Assembly (NCBI RefSeq): GCF_017487405.1 | Contig: NZ_CP062222.1 | Location: forward strand, 248,001 to 312,000 | Source: Brevundimonas goettingensis | Lineage (GTDB): Bacteria > Pseudomonadota > Alphaproteobacteria > Caulobacterales > Caulobacteraceae | Direction of reading: 5' to 3' | Length of the DNA stretch: 64,000 nucleotides | In this document: positions 53,679 through 62,616 of the stretch, piece by piece | Layout: the number at the start of each line of letters is the position of its first letter | How positions within the stretch are numbered: the first letter of the stretch is position 1 | Program-made: the position numbers and the translations under genes | Notes under the pieces: generated by a model | Told to the model about the DNA's origin: nothing | Databases searched by the model: none | Seen by the model: only the letters and a program-made list of their open reading frames with translations

Positions 53679-54980
53679 TCAGCTCGCGCCGAACACCCGC
53701 TGGAACACCGTGTCCACATGCTTGGTGTGATAGCCCAGATCGAACAGGGCCTCGAGTTCGGCGTCGGGAACGATGACCTCCGGGTCTTCCTTCAGGAAGT
53801 CGAGGAAGTTGCCCTCGCCGCGCCACACCTTCATGGCGTTGCGCTGGACGGCCGCGTAGGAGTCCTCGCGCGACTGACCCAGCTGGGTCAGGGCCAGCAG
53901 GACGCGCTGCGAGTGGACCAGACCGCCCAGGCGATCGAGGTTCTTCTGCATGTTCTCCGGATAGACCAGCAGACGTTCCATCACCCCGGCCAGACGGTTC
54001 AGGGCGAAGTCGAGGTGGATGGTCGCGTCCGGGCCGATGCCGCGCTCGACCGACGAATGGCTGATGTCCCGCTCGTGCCACAGGGCGACGTTTTCCATCG
54101 CGGGGGTCACGGCCGAGCGTACCAGACGGGCCAGACCCGTCAGGTTCTCGGTCAGGATCGGGTTGCGCTTGTGCGGCATGGCCGACGAGCCTTTCTGCCC
54201 CTTGTCGAAGAACTCCTCGGCCTCCAGCACCTCGGTGCGCTGCAGATGGCGGATCTCGATGGCCAGACGCTCGATCGAGGAGGCGACGACGCCGAGGGCC
54301 GCGAAGAAGGCGGCGTGACGGTCGCGCGGGATGACCTGGGTCGAGACCGGCTCGACCTGCAGGCCCATCTGGTCGGCGACATATTGTTCGACCTGCGGAT
54401 CGACGTTGGCGAAGGTGCCCACGGCGCCGGAGATGGCGCAGGTGGCGATCTCTTCCTTCGCCACGACCAGACGGCGCTTCGCCCGCTGGAACTCGGCGTG
54501 ATAGCCGGCCAGCTTCAGGCCGAAGGTCACCGGCTCGGCGTGGATGCCGTGCGAACGGCCGACGGTCGGGGTGTATTTGTGTTCCTTGGCGCGGGCCTCC
54601 AGCGCGGCCAGCACCCGGTCCACCCCGGCGATCAGCAGGTCCGAGGACCGCGCCAGCTGCACCGCGAAACAGGTGTCCAGCACGTCCGAGGAGGTCATGC
54701 CCTGGTGCAGGAAGCGGGCTTCCTCGCCGACCGTCTCGGAAACGTGGGTCAGGAAGGCGATGACGTCGTGCTTGGTCGTGCGCTCGATCTCGTCGATCCG
54801 GTCCGAGTCCCAGGCGGCGTCCTTGCCCTTGGCCCAGATGGCCTCGGCGGCCTCGGTCGGGATCACGCCCAGCTCGGCCATCTTGGTGGCGGCATGGGCC
54901 TCGATCTCGAACCAGATCTTGTACTTGGTCTCGGAGGACCAGATGGCGACGGCTTCGGGGCGGGAATAGCGCGTGATCAT
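53679..54980 (-). CDS. purB: Adenylosuccinate lyase
   Basis: This 433-residue homotetrameric enzyme acts twice in purine synthesis (SAICAR to AICAR and adenylosuccinate to AMP). The markers are the superfamily signature KGSSAMPHKRNPILTENL, the HEGMTSSDVLDT-like LHQGMTSSDVLDTCFAV, and GRSHGIHAEPVTFG with the general acid His. The ATG at 54980 gives MITRYSRPEAVAIWSSETKY. It starts the minus-strand group purB / glycosylase / purU / fasciclin. Confidence 0.96.
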   Translation of the reverse strand: MITRYSRPEAVAIWSSETKYKIWFEIEAHAATKMAELGVIPTEAAEAIWAKGKDAAWDSDRIDEIERTTKHDVIAFLTHVSETVGEEARFLHQGMTSSDVLDTCFAVQLARSSDLLIAGVDRVLAALEARAKEHKYTPTVGRSHGIHAEPVTFGLKLAGYHAEFQRAKRRLVVAKEEIATCAISGAVGTFANVDPQVEQYVADQMGLQVEPVSTQVIPRDRHAAFFAALGVVASSIERLAIEIRHLQRTEVLEAEEFFDKGQKGSSAMPHKRNPILTENLTGLARLVRSAVTPAMENVALWHERDISHSSVERGIGPDATIHLDFALNRLAGVMERLLVYPENMQKNLDRLGGLVHSQRVLLALTQLGQSREDSYAAVQRNAMKVWRGEGNFLDFLKEDPEVIVPDAELEALFDLGYHTKHVDTVFQRVFGAS

Positions 54981-55118
54981 GGGCGCGGGGTGTCGGTGTA
55001 ACCCCCTTCTGAGTCAAGCGGCGCTTGTGTCTGAGCTGCGTAAACTTGCGTGAGCGGCTGTGGCGCGCGGGCCCGAGTCGGCGCAAGAGACCGCCACCAA
55101 AGACAGGGAGAGGGCCAA

Positions 55119-55760
55119 ATGGAACTGATCATCGGACCGCGCCGGTTCTCGACCTGGTCGCTGCGCCCCTGGCTGGTGCTCAAGCGCTGCGGCGCCGAGT
55201 TCACCGTGCGCGAGCTGGACTTCAACACCCCCGAGGGCCACGCCGAGATGCTGTCGGTTTCCCCGACAGGCCTCGTGCCCGTGCTCAAGGTGGATGGCGA
55301 GACCATCTGGGACTCGATGGCCATCTCGGTCTTGTGCGCCGAACGCTTCCCTGAGGCGAAGCTCTGGCCGGCCGAGGCCAAGGCCCGCTGGCTGGCCCGC
55401 TCGGCGGCCTGCGAGATGCACGGCGGCTTCGGCGCCCTGCGCACCCACTGCACCATGAACCCGAACCATCCGATGGTCGGTCCCGAGCGCTCGCCGACGC
55501 CGCAGAACGACGCCGTCGCCGCCGACATCCGCCGTCTGGTGACCCTGTTCCGCGGGATGCGCGAGCGCTTCGGCGCCGGTGGGGACTATCTGTTCGGCGA
55601 ATGGTCGGTGCCCGACGCCTTCTTTACCCCGATCGCCACCCGGATTCGCCACTACCAGATCGATTTGGCCCAGTACGGCGACGAGGATGGCGTCGCGGCC
55701 ACATATGTCGCGGCCTTATTGCAACAGCCCGATTTTCTCGAATGGGAAGCTCTGGCTTAG
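55119..55760 (+). CDS. Glutathione S-transferase family protein
   Basis: This 213-residue protein has the thioredoxin-like N-terminal domain (ELIIGPRRFSTWSLRPWLVL, with Ser in the usual STWS position) and PTGLVPVLKVDGETIWDSMA with the conserved Pro and Asp/Ser of the glutathione site. A helical C-terminal domain follows from about 90. The ATG at 55119 has AGGGAGAGGG upstream; the in-frame start at 55050 adds a poor basic stretch. The class and substrate are uncertain. Confidence 0.9.
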   Translation: MELIIGPRRFSTWSLRPWLVLKRCGAEFTVRELDFNTPEGHAEMLSVSPTGLVPVLKVDGETIWDSMAISVLCAERFPEAKLWPAEAKARWLARSAACEMHGGFGALRTHCTMNPNHPMVGPERSPTPQNDAVAADIRRLVTLFRGMRERFGAGGDYLFGEWSVPDAFFTPIATRIRHYQIDLAQYGDEDGVAATYVAALLQQPDFLEWEALA

Positions 55761-55790
55761 CCGGAACCTCGCCTCATTTGGGGCCTTCAA

Positions 55791-55823
55791 GGGTCAGCGT
55801 TCGTTAAGCACGCCCGCTGACCC
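55791..55823. repeat. Inverted repeat after the GST gene
   Basis: GGGTCAGCG (55791-55799) and CGCTGACCC (55815-55823) form perfect 9-base arms around a 15-base loop, 31 bases after the GST stop. There is no T-run, so termination would be weak; it could instead be a protein-binding site for the small gene downstream. Confidence 0.4.
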
Positions 55824-55888
55824 GGGCTTAAGACGACGCCGTTATCTTGCACATATCCGGGGCCTGCCCCGACACAGGACTTCAGACC

Positions 55889-56014
55889 ATGACCGCTCCG
55901 GTCGAGCCGCGCCCCGCCGTCGTCACGCCGCGTCAGCCGACGCTGGGCAGTGTCGCGCTCGCGCTTCTGGTCGGCTGCTGCCTGTGCGCCTCGCTGGTCG
56001 CCAGCATCTTCTAG
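55889..56014 (+). CDS. Very small single-pass membrane protein
   Basis: This 41-residue frame has an N-terminal proline-rich part (PVEPRPAVVTPRQP) and one hydrophobic segment (VALALLVGCCLCASLVASIF) up to the stop, with three Cys. A weak AGGAC site is 12 bases before the ATG. It ends five bases before the convergent transglycosylase gene. It may be a real small membrane protein or a chance frame, since its size is at the limit. Confidence 0.4.
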   Translation: MTAPVEPRPAVVTPRQPTLGSVALALLVGCCLCASLVASIF

Positions 56015-56018
56015 AGCG

Positions 56019-57758
56019 TCAGAGGCCGCCTGAAGGGGCGGGGGCCGAGGCCATCTCCACCGGCGCGCTCGGCGCGGGCGGCACATAGTCCAGACCGATC
56101 GACACCAGACCGGCGCCCGAGGCCACCGCGTCCAGGGTGTTCAGCGGCTTGCCGAACATGCGCTGATAGACCCAATAGGCCGCCACGACCTTTTCGACAT
56201 AGTCGCGAGCCTGGGGCACGTCGATCGTCTCGATCAGCAGCAGCGGGTCCGGATTGGGGCCCAGCTTGCGCAGCGCCGCCAGCATCGGGCCGGGCCCGGC
56301 GTTGTACGAGGCCACGGCGCGCAGGATGTCGCCCTGGAACTCGGGCCGCGACAGCATCTGGTTCACATAGACCTGCCCCAGCCGCATGTTGACAGCCGGG
56401 TCAAACAGCTGCTGCGGCTTCGAAACGAAGGTGCGGTCGCCGGTCATTTCGGCGGCGGTGCCGGGCATCACCTGCATCATCCCGTATGCGCCTGCCGCCG
56501 ATCGGGCGTCGGCGTTGAAGTCGGTCTCCTTGCGGGCCAGGGCGTAGACCAGCGCCGGTTCGATGGTGAAACCGCCCTCGGGCGCCAGAACCGGGGTCGC
56601 ATAGCGCATCGCGTCGACGCGGGTCACGTCGGGGCCGGAGCCGCCCATACGCGGACCCAGGGCGTCGGCCAGGCTGGTCCACATGCGGCGGGCGGTGTCG
56701 CCGACAGCTGTGCGGAGGCCGGCGCGCAGCTCGTCCTGGGCGTCGGAGCGGCGGCCGACCTCCAGATAGGCCACGGTGCGGCGGGCGCGGTCGTCGGACT
56801 GGATGAAGGCGTTCAGGTCGCGCGGATTGACCTCATGGCCGGCCCGGGCGGGTTGATAGGCGACGCGCTGGACCCCCGCGGGCTGATAGGGGCGCGGGCC
56901 CAGACCCTCCAGGGCGACGTCGCGGCCCAGCTGACGCAGCGCCACCTGGCCATAGAAGGTCGCGGGCCACTGCGCGGCCAGGTTCAGGAAGCCGGTGATC
57001 CGGTCCTGACGGCCCGACTGGGCGGCGGCCTTGGCGGCCCAGACCCCGGCCCCGGCGCGGACCCAGGGATCCTCGGTCGGGTCGGCGGCGACGCGCTCGA
57101 AGGCCTGCATGGAATCGTTGAACTGACCCAGCCGATACGCGGCCAGGCCCGAAGTCCACCAGTCGCCGATCTGGGTTCCCAGCGAATAGGCGGTCGACAA
57201 GTCGTCGTGGTTGTAGGCGACGCGGGCGGCCTTGGCGGGGTCGTCCTCGGTCGAGCCGCCGCCGGCCTCGACCACGCTGGACCAGGTGCGGCCGCTGACG
57301 CCCGCCGGGCGTTTCGGCTCGGCCGCGCCGTCCGGACGGCGCTTCAGGGCCAGGGCATAGGCGCGCGGCGCGCACGGCAGGTCGGAATAGTCATCCAGCC
57401 AGGCCGACAGTTCCTCATAGGTGGCGACATGGTCGGGGTGGAACAACCGTTCGAACTCGACCTGGCCCAGCAGGACGTGATCGCGCGCCTCGCGCGCCGC
57501 GGCCCTGGCGAGGTCGAGGTCCCCGCGGCGCAGGGCGTCGAAGGCGGTGGTGTAGCTGAGGCGGTCGGCGGAGCTGAGTGCAGTCGGCCCGCCTTCACTG
57601 GCGGCCTCGTAGGCCCCACCTTCGTAGGCAACGCCCTCGGCGGAATCCGCGGCGGACTCGGCGGAGGGCGCTTCCTTGGCCATCGCGATCCCCGAAGCGA
57701 GGCCGCTGAGCGTCAGGATGAGCATCGGCGCGAGAAGCGCCCGGCGATAAGCGTACAT
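56019..57758 (-). CDS. Soluble-lytic-transglycosylase-like (Slt70 family)
   Basis: This 579-residue exported enzyme has a signal peptide (LILTLSGLASGIAMAK). The long alpha-helical U/L-like region covers about 60-400. The SLT catalytic domain is at about 405-545, with VYALARKETDFNADARS (catalytic Glu in KETDF) and AAGAYGMMQVMPGTA, then VASYNAGPGPMLAAL. It cleaves peptidoglycan glycan strands to 1,6-anhydro ends. It converges with the small membrane protein by four bases. Confidence 0.93.
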   Translation of the reverse strand: MYAYRRALLAPMLILTLSGLASGIAMAKEAPSAESAADSAEGVAYEGGAYEAASEGGPTALSSADRLSYTTAFDALRRGDLDLARAAAREARDHVLLGQVEFERLFHPDHVATYEELSAWLDDYSDLPCAPRAYALALKRRPDGAAEPKRPAGVSGRTWSSVVEAGGGSTEDDPAKAARVAYNHDDLSTAYSLGTQIGDWWTSGLAAYRLGQFNDSMQAFERVAADPTEDPWVRAGAGVWAAKAAAQSGRQDRITGFLNLAAQWPATFYGQVALRQLGRDVALEGLGPRPYQPAGVQRVAYQPARAGHEVNPRDLNAFIQSDDRARRTVAYLEVGRRSDAQDELRAGLRTAVGDTARRMWTSLADALGPRMGGSGPDVTRVDAMRYATPVLAPEGGFTIEPALVYALARKETDFNADARSAAGAYGMMQVMPGTAAEMTGDRTFVSKPQQLFDPAVNMRLGQVYVNQMLSRPEFQGDILRAVASYNAGPGPMLAALRKLGPNPDPLLLIETIDVPQARDYVEKVVAAYWVYQRMFGKPLNTLDAVASGAGLVSIGLDYVPPAPSAPVEMASAPAPSGGL

Positions 57759-57909
57759 AGGCGGCGGCCCCCTCGTGCAACGCGTCTCCCGTCTCGATCA
57801 GGATCGGCGCGTGTGTCTGCGATCGGTCGTCAATCCGTAACCATGCCCGAAAAACGGGCCAGTCTCAATCACATGACTGTCACCAGGCGTATGGCCTTGG
57901 TTCGAGGCG

Positions 57910-58710
57910 TCAGTTGGGCGAACCCGATTCGAGGTCTTCCAGCCGAGCCGCGAGCGACAGAATGTCGGCCCAGGCCTGCTTCTTGGCCTGGGGCTGACGC
58001 AGCAGGAAGGCCGGGTGCAGGGTCGGTAGGGCGGGGGCGGAGACGTCGCCTTCGTGCAGCCGCCACTCGCGCCACTGGCCGCGCATCTTCAGAATGCCCT
58101 CGTCTGTCTGCAGCACCGCCTTGGCCGAGGCCGCGCCGAGCAGCAGCACCGCCTTCGGTTTCAGGATGGCGAAGGCCCGCTCCACGAAGGGGGCACAGAC
58201 GGCCTGTTCCTGCGGCGTCGGCGTGCGGTTGCCGGGCGGCCGCCAGAAGACGGTGTTTGTGATGAAGACCTTGCCGGTCAGGCCCGCAGCGTCGAGCATC
58301 TTGTCCAGCAGTTGGCCTGCCTTGCCGACGAAGGGCAGGCCCTGCGCATCCTCGTCCGCGCCCGGGCCTTCGCCGATGATCAGGATCGGGGCGTCGGTCG
58401 CGCCGCGCCCGAACACCGACTGGCGCGCGCCCATGCCGCGAAGGTCGCAGGCCTCGCAGATCGACACCGCCACCGCGAGCGCCTCCAGCGTCTCCGCCCC
58501 CGCCGCCAGCCGTCGCGCTTCGGAAATCGCGTCGTGGGGATCGTTCTGGACGACGACCGAGGCCGTCGCCTTGGCCACCGCCTTCAGCGCCGGCGCCGGC
58601 ACATAGGTCCGGTCGACGGCGGCGTCCTCATAGCAGGCGTCGACCCCCGCATCGCGCCAGAAGGCGAGCAGACTTTCGGTTGCGGCGATATCCGGGGGAG
58701 AGGCGTTCAT
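57910..58710 (-). CDS. Uracil-DNA glycosylase, family 4-like, incomplete Fe-S ligands
   Basis: This 266-residue protein has motif A GEGPGADEDAQGLPFVGKAG, motif FWRPPGNRTPTP, and the final LPTLHPAFLLRQ with the catalytic His loop. Family 4 enzymes bind a 4Fe-4S cluster with four Cys. Here Cys85 and Cys88 (SICEACDL) and Cys172 are present but the residue before RPPGNR, normally Cys, is Trp156, so the cluster is probably missing or altered. Start ATG 58710. It is divergent from ETF-QO. Confidence 0.87.
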   Translation of the reverse strand: MNASPPDIAATESLLAFWRDAGVDACYEDAAVDRTYVPAPALKAVAKATASVVVQNDPHDAISEARRLAAGAETLEALAVAVSICEACDLRGMGARQSVFGRGATDAPILIIGEGPGADEDAQGLPFVGKAGQLLDKMLDAAGLTGKVFITNTVFWRPPGNRTPTPQEQAVCAPFVERAFAILKPKAVLLLGAASAKAVLQTDEGILKMRGQWREWRLHEGDVSAPALPTLHPAFLLRQPQAKKQAWADILSLAARLEDLESGSPN

Positions 58711-58779
58711 GACTGTAGGCACAGGGATAAGCCTTGACCGCCGCAACGTCACGTTCTGATAAGCAACCAAGAACCAATA

Positions 58780-60570
58780 ATGACCACACCGACAACCGGG
58801 ATTCACGACACCATGGCCGAGGAAGCGATCGAGGGCGGCGCCACAAGCAAGGCGCAGGAAGCCATTCTCGACAACCTGCCCCCGCTCGAAGCCCTTCAGG
58901 GCGTCGAGCGCGAGGTCATGGAATATGACGTCGTCATCGTCGGCGGCGGTCCCGCCGGCCTGTCCGCCGCCATCCGCCTGAAGCAGCGCGCCGAGGCCGA
59001 GGGCAAGGAGATCAATGTCGCTGTTCTGGAAAAGGCGGCCGAGGTCGGTGGTCACATCCTGTCCGGCGCCGTCATCGACCCCAAGGCCCTGAACGAACTC
59101 TTCCCGGACTGGAAGGAACGCGGCGCCCCGCTCGAGACCCCGGTCACCAAGGACAAGTTCCTGGTTCTTGGTCCGATGGGCGAGGTGTCCATCCCCATGC
59201 CGCTGCTGCCGCCGATGATGCATAACGACGGCTGCTACATCGCCTCGCTCGGCAATGTGACCCGCTGGCTGGGCGAACAGGCCGAGGCGATGGGCGTCGA
59301 GGTCTATCCCGGCATGGCCGCCAGCCATGTCGTCTGGGACGAACCCACCGGTCGCGTGAAGGGCGTCGTCGCCGGCGTGTTCGGCATCGACAAGCACGGC
59401 CAGCCGACCGGCGATTTCCAGCCGGGCATCGAGCTGCACGGCAAATACGTCTTCATCGCCGAGGGGGTGCGCGGCTCGCTGGCCAAGACCATCATCGCCC
59501 GCCATCAGCTGGCCAAGAATTCCAGCCCGCAGAAATTCGGCATCGGCCTCAAGGAACTGTGGCAGGTCCCGGCCGACAAGCACCAGCCGGGTCTGGTCCA
59601 GCACTCGACCGGCTGGCCGCTGGACGAGTTCACGGGCGGCGGCAGCTTCCTCTACCACTTCGGCGACAACTACATCGCCCTCGGTTACGTGGTTCACCTG
59701 AACTACAAGGACCCTTTCCTGTCGCCGTTCGACGAGTTCCAGCGGTTCAAGCACCACCCCTCGGTCGCCCAACACCTCGAAGGCGGCACGCGCATCTCCT
59801 ACGGCGCCCGCGCCATCACCGAGGGCGGCTTCCAGTCGGTGCCGAAGCTGTCGTTCCCCGGCGGCGTCCTGATCGGCTGCTCGGCCGGCTTCGTGAACGT
59901 GCCCCGGATCAAGGGCAGCCATAACGCCATGAAGACCGGCATGCTGGCCGCCGACGCCGCCTATGACGCCGTCATGGCCGGACGCGAAGGCGACGAACTG
60001 GTCGAATACCAGACGGCCTATGAGAAGAGCTGGGTCTTCAAGGAGCTCAAGGGCGTCCGGAACGCCAAGCCCTACCTCACGAAGTTCGGCACCACGCTCG
60101 GCGGCGCGCTCGGCGTCATGGAGATGTGGCTCTTCGCCCTGACCGGCCTGACCACGCCCTGGACCCTGAAGCACAAGAAGACGGACGCGGCCTCGACCGA
60201 GCCGGCTTCGAAGCACAAGCCGCGCGTCTATCCCAAGCCGGACGGCAAGCTGTCGTTCGACAAGCTGTCGTCGGTGTTCATCTCCAACACCAACCACGCC
60301 GAGGAACAGCCGGCCCACCTGAAGCTGATCGATCCGTCGATCCCGATCCGGGTCAACCTGCCGAAATACGGCGAGCCGGCGCGTCTCTACTGCCCGGCGG
60401 GCGTGTACGAAGTCGTCTATGGCGACGAGGCGGCGAAGGCCGATCCGCGCTTCGTCATCAACGCCCAGAACTGCGTCCACTGCAAAACCTGCGACATCAA
60501 GGATCCGTCGCAGAACATCGTCTGGACCACGCCCGAAGGCGGCGGCGGCCCCAACTATCCGAATATGTAG
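58780..60570 (+). CDS. Electron-transfer flavoprotein-ubiquinone oxidoreductase
   Basis: This 596-residue membrane-associated enzyme passes electrons from ETF to ubiquinone in fatty-acid and amino-acid oxidation. It has the FAD start YDVVIVGGGPAGLSAAIRLK at about 49-68 and VGGHILSGAVIDPKALNELF. A GVRGSLAK segment lies in the quinone/FAD region. The C-terminal ferredoxin-like cluster has CVHCKTCDIKDPSQN with a preceding LYCPAGVYE. Four Cys of a 4Fe-4S cluster are present. It has its own start and no partner nearby. Confidence 0.95.
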   Translation: MTTPTTGIHDTMAEEAIEGGATSKAQEAILDNLPPLEALQGVEREVMEYDVVIVGGGPAGLSAAIRLKQRAEAEGKEINVAVLEKAAEVGGHILSGAVIDPKALNELFPDWKERGAPLETPVTKDKFLVLGPMGEVSIPMPLLPPMMHNDGCYIASLGNVTRWLGEQAEAMGVEVYPGMAASHVVWDEPTGRVKGVVAGVFGIDKHGQPTGDFQPGIELHGKYVFIAEGVRGSLAKTIIARHQLAKNSSPQKFGIGLKELWQVPADKHQPGLVQHSTGWPLDEFTGGGSFLYHFGDNYIALGYVVHLNYKDPFLSPFDEFQRFKHHPSVAQHLEGGTRISYGARAITEGGFQSVPKLSFPGGVLIGCSAGFVNVPRIKGSHNAMKTGMLAADAAYDAVMAGREGDELVEYQTAYEKSWVFKELKGVRNAKPYLTKFGTTLGGALGVMEMWLFALTGLTTPWTLKHKKTDAASTEPASKHKPRVYPKPDGKLSFDKLSSVFISNTNHAEEQPAHLKLIDPSIPIRVNLPKYGEPARLYCPAGVYEVVYGDEAAKADPRFVINAQNCVHCKTCDIKDPSQNIVWTTPEGGGGPNYPNM

Positions 60571-60626
60571 GGCTTGAGGGAAACCCCCTCTTGCAGGGGA
60601 GGGACAAAGTGGCGAGGGTTCCTGCC

Positions 60627-62615
60627 ATGACGTCCCTCCGCCTCACGCTGCTGTCCTTCACCACCCTGGGTCTTGCGGCCGCCGTGCCCGGCTTCGCTTT
60701 GGCCCAGGAGGCGCCGCCGGTCTCGGACCCGGCGGCCGGCCAACGCGCCCCGATCCTGGTTCCCGCCCAGCCCGGCCAGTCGGATCCGGCCCGCCTGCCG
60801 CCCGCCGTGGTTGCGCCCGCTCAAGGCGAGCCCGCTGCTGAACCGGAAGACGCCGAGCCTGAAGACGGCGAACCCGCCTCCGACGAGGCGCCCCTGCCGC
60901 CGCCCGCGGCTCCTGCCATCATCCCGATCCCCACGGTCTGGGCGCCCGCCCCGGTCGATCGCGAGGGCCACACCGCCTATGGCCTCTATCTCGGCGGCCG
61001 CAACCTGGTCGGGCGCTCCGCCGTCGGCGACGGCGAGGCCGCGCTCGGCGCCCGCTATCTGGCCGAGGTCCAGTCCCTGACCCCGGAACAGCCCACCGTC
61101 CGGCAACAGGCCTTCACCGCCGCCCTCCTGGCCGGGGACCTCTCCGCCGCCGCCCGGATGGCCCCGTCGGGCGAGGGCGTGCCGGCCGTGCTCTCGGAGG
61201 CCGGGCGTCTGGTCCGCGCCATCGACCTCTACGCCCACGGCAAGGCGCGCGACGCCACGGCGGTGTTCAAGGCCGGACCGATCCAGATGCCTCACGCCGC
61301 CGCGGGCCTGATGACCCAGCGCTGGATCGCCGCAGCCGCCGGGGACTGGGACTTCGCCCTGATCGGCCCGCCCCAGACCGCCAACGACACCTTCAGCCAG
61401 GTGCTGCGCTTCCAGCGCGCCCAGTTGCTGGAGCTGCATCGCCGCTATGACGAGGCCGAGGCCGAGTACAAGCTGCTCGCCGCCAACCCGGCCGCCCAGC
61501 CGCCCTTCCATCAGGGATACGGCGCCTTCCTGGAGCGCCGTGGCCGCAAGGCCGAGGCCGCCGCCGTCTATGACGCCGCCCTGACGGCCAATCCCGACAG
61601 CCTGCTGCTCCAAGCCGCCAAGGAGCGGGTTTCTGCTCGACGCAGCCGTGCGCCCGCCGCCCCGACCTATAGCGACGGCGTGGCCCAGGGTCTGACCCTG
61701 GCCGCCTCCCTGGCCGCCGACAACCGCGCCAATGAGTTCGCCGCCGTCTATCTGCGCATGGCGCTGGAGGTCGCGCCCAGCGACGACATCCGCCTTCTGC
61801 TCGGCGGCGCACTCGTCAGCGCCAAGCTGGAAGCCGCCGCCCGTGACGCCATGGCCGTGATCGGGCCGCGCAACGCGGCCGTTTATGCCGCCGCCCGGCT
61901 GCAGATCGGCGCCAGTCTCGGCCGCGACGACCGCAAGGACGAGGCCCTGGCCGAGTTTCGCAAGGCCTTCGCCGCCGCGCCCGACTCCCAGGACATCGCC
62001 TATGCCCTGGCCACCCAACTGCTGGAGCTCAAGCGCAACGACGAGGCGCTGGAAATCCTCAACGGTCCGCTGCTCAACACCCCGGACCAGCCGGCCGCCG
62101 TCCACTTCGTGCGCGGCGCCGCCTATGAAGCCTCCGGCAAGATCGCCGAGGCCGAGGCCGAACTGTCCGCCGCAGTCGCCGACCAGCCCAATGAGCCGGC
62201 CTTCCTCAACTATCTGGGCTACCTCTGGGTCGATAACGGCACCAGGGTCGCCGAGGGCGCCGCCCTGATCGCCCGCGCCCATGCGGCCGAGCCCAACGAC
62301 GGCAATATCCAGGACTCCCTCGGCTGGGCCCAGTTCCGTCAGGGCCAGTACGACACCGCCGTCACCACGCTCGAGGAGGCGGTCGACAAGGAGCCGGCCA
62401 ACGCCGAGATCAACGACCATCTCGGCGACGCCTACTGGCAGGTGGGCCGCAAGCGCGAGGCGGGCTTCCAGTGGAACCGCGTCCTCACCCTGAACCCCGA
62501 CGCCGAGCGCCGCGCCGAGGTCGAGAAGAAGCTGGCCGAGGGCCTGCCGCCCCAGACTCCTGTGGCGCCGCCCGTCGCCGTGACCGTTCCCGCCTCGGTC
62601 GGCGCCGAGCCCTAG
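60627..62615 (+). CDS. Exported tetratricopeptide-repeat protein
   Basis: This 662-residue protein has a signal peptide (LTLLSFTTLGLAAAVPGFALAQ), a Pro/Ala/Glu linker, and multiple TPR-like helices from about 130 to the end, such as GYGAFLERRGRKAEAAAVYD and QFRQGQYDTAVTTLEEAVDK. It is likely a periplasmic scaffold for protein interactions. It is one base from ispE (TAG then GTG), so the genes are coupled. The ATG at 60627 was preferred over frames extending through ETF-QO. Confidence 0.9.
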   Translation: MTSLRLTLLSFTTLGLAAAVPGFALAQEAPPVSDPAAGQRAPILVPAQPGQSDPARLPPAVVAPAQGEPAAEPEDAEPEDGEPASDEAPLPPPAAPAIIPIPTVWAPAPVDREGHTAYGLYLGGRNLVGRSAVGDGEAALGARYLAEVQSLTPEQPTVRQQAFTAALLAGDLSAAARMAPSGEGVPAVLSEAGRLVRAIDLYAHGKARDATAVFKAGPIQMPHAAAGLMTQRWIAAAAGDWDFALIGPPQTANDTFSQVLRFQRAQLLELHRRYDEAEAEYKLLAANPAAQPPFHQGYGAFLERRGRKAEAAAVYDAALTANPDSLLLQAAKERVSARRSRAPAAPTYSDGVAQGLTLAASLAADNRANEFAAVYLRMALEVAPSDDIRLLLGGALVSAKLEAAARDAMAVIGPRNAAVYAAARLQIGASLGRDDRKDEALAEFRKAFAAAPDSQDIAYALATQLLELKRNDEALEILNGPLLNTPDQPAAVHFVRGAAYEASGKIAEAEAELSAAVADQPNEPAFLNYLGYLWVDNGTRVAEGAALIARAHAAEPNDGNIQDSLGWAQFRQGQYDTAVTTLEEAVDKEPANAEINDHLGDAYWQVGRKREAGFQWNRVLTLNPDAERRAEVEKKLAEGLPPQTPVAPPVAVTVPASVGAEP

Positions 62616-62616
62616 G

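Noticed and set aside
53170..55086. Single 638-codon frame covering the purB region in another frame
   Set aside because: Only the last 166 codons match a real family. The rest is the antisense-like shadow of purB in the same strand.
57845..57859. GCCCG-AAAAA-CGGGC hairpin after the uracil glycosylase gene
   Set aside because: The stem is only five bases with no following T-run, so it was not called a terminator.
60571..60612. CCCCCTCTTGCAGGGGAGGG palindrome between ETF-QO and the TPR gene
   Set aside because: It is too short to call a separate element; possibly a fragment of the palindromic repeat family.
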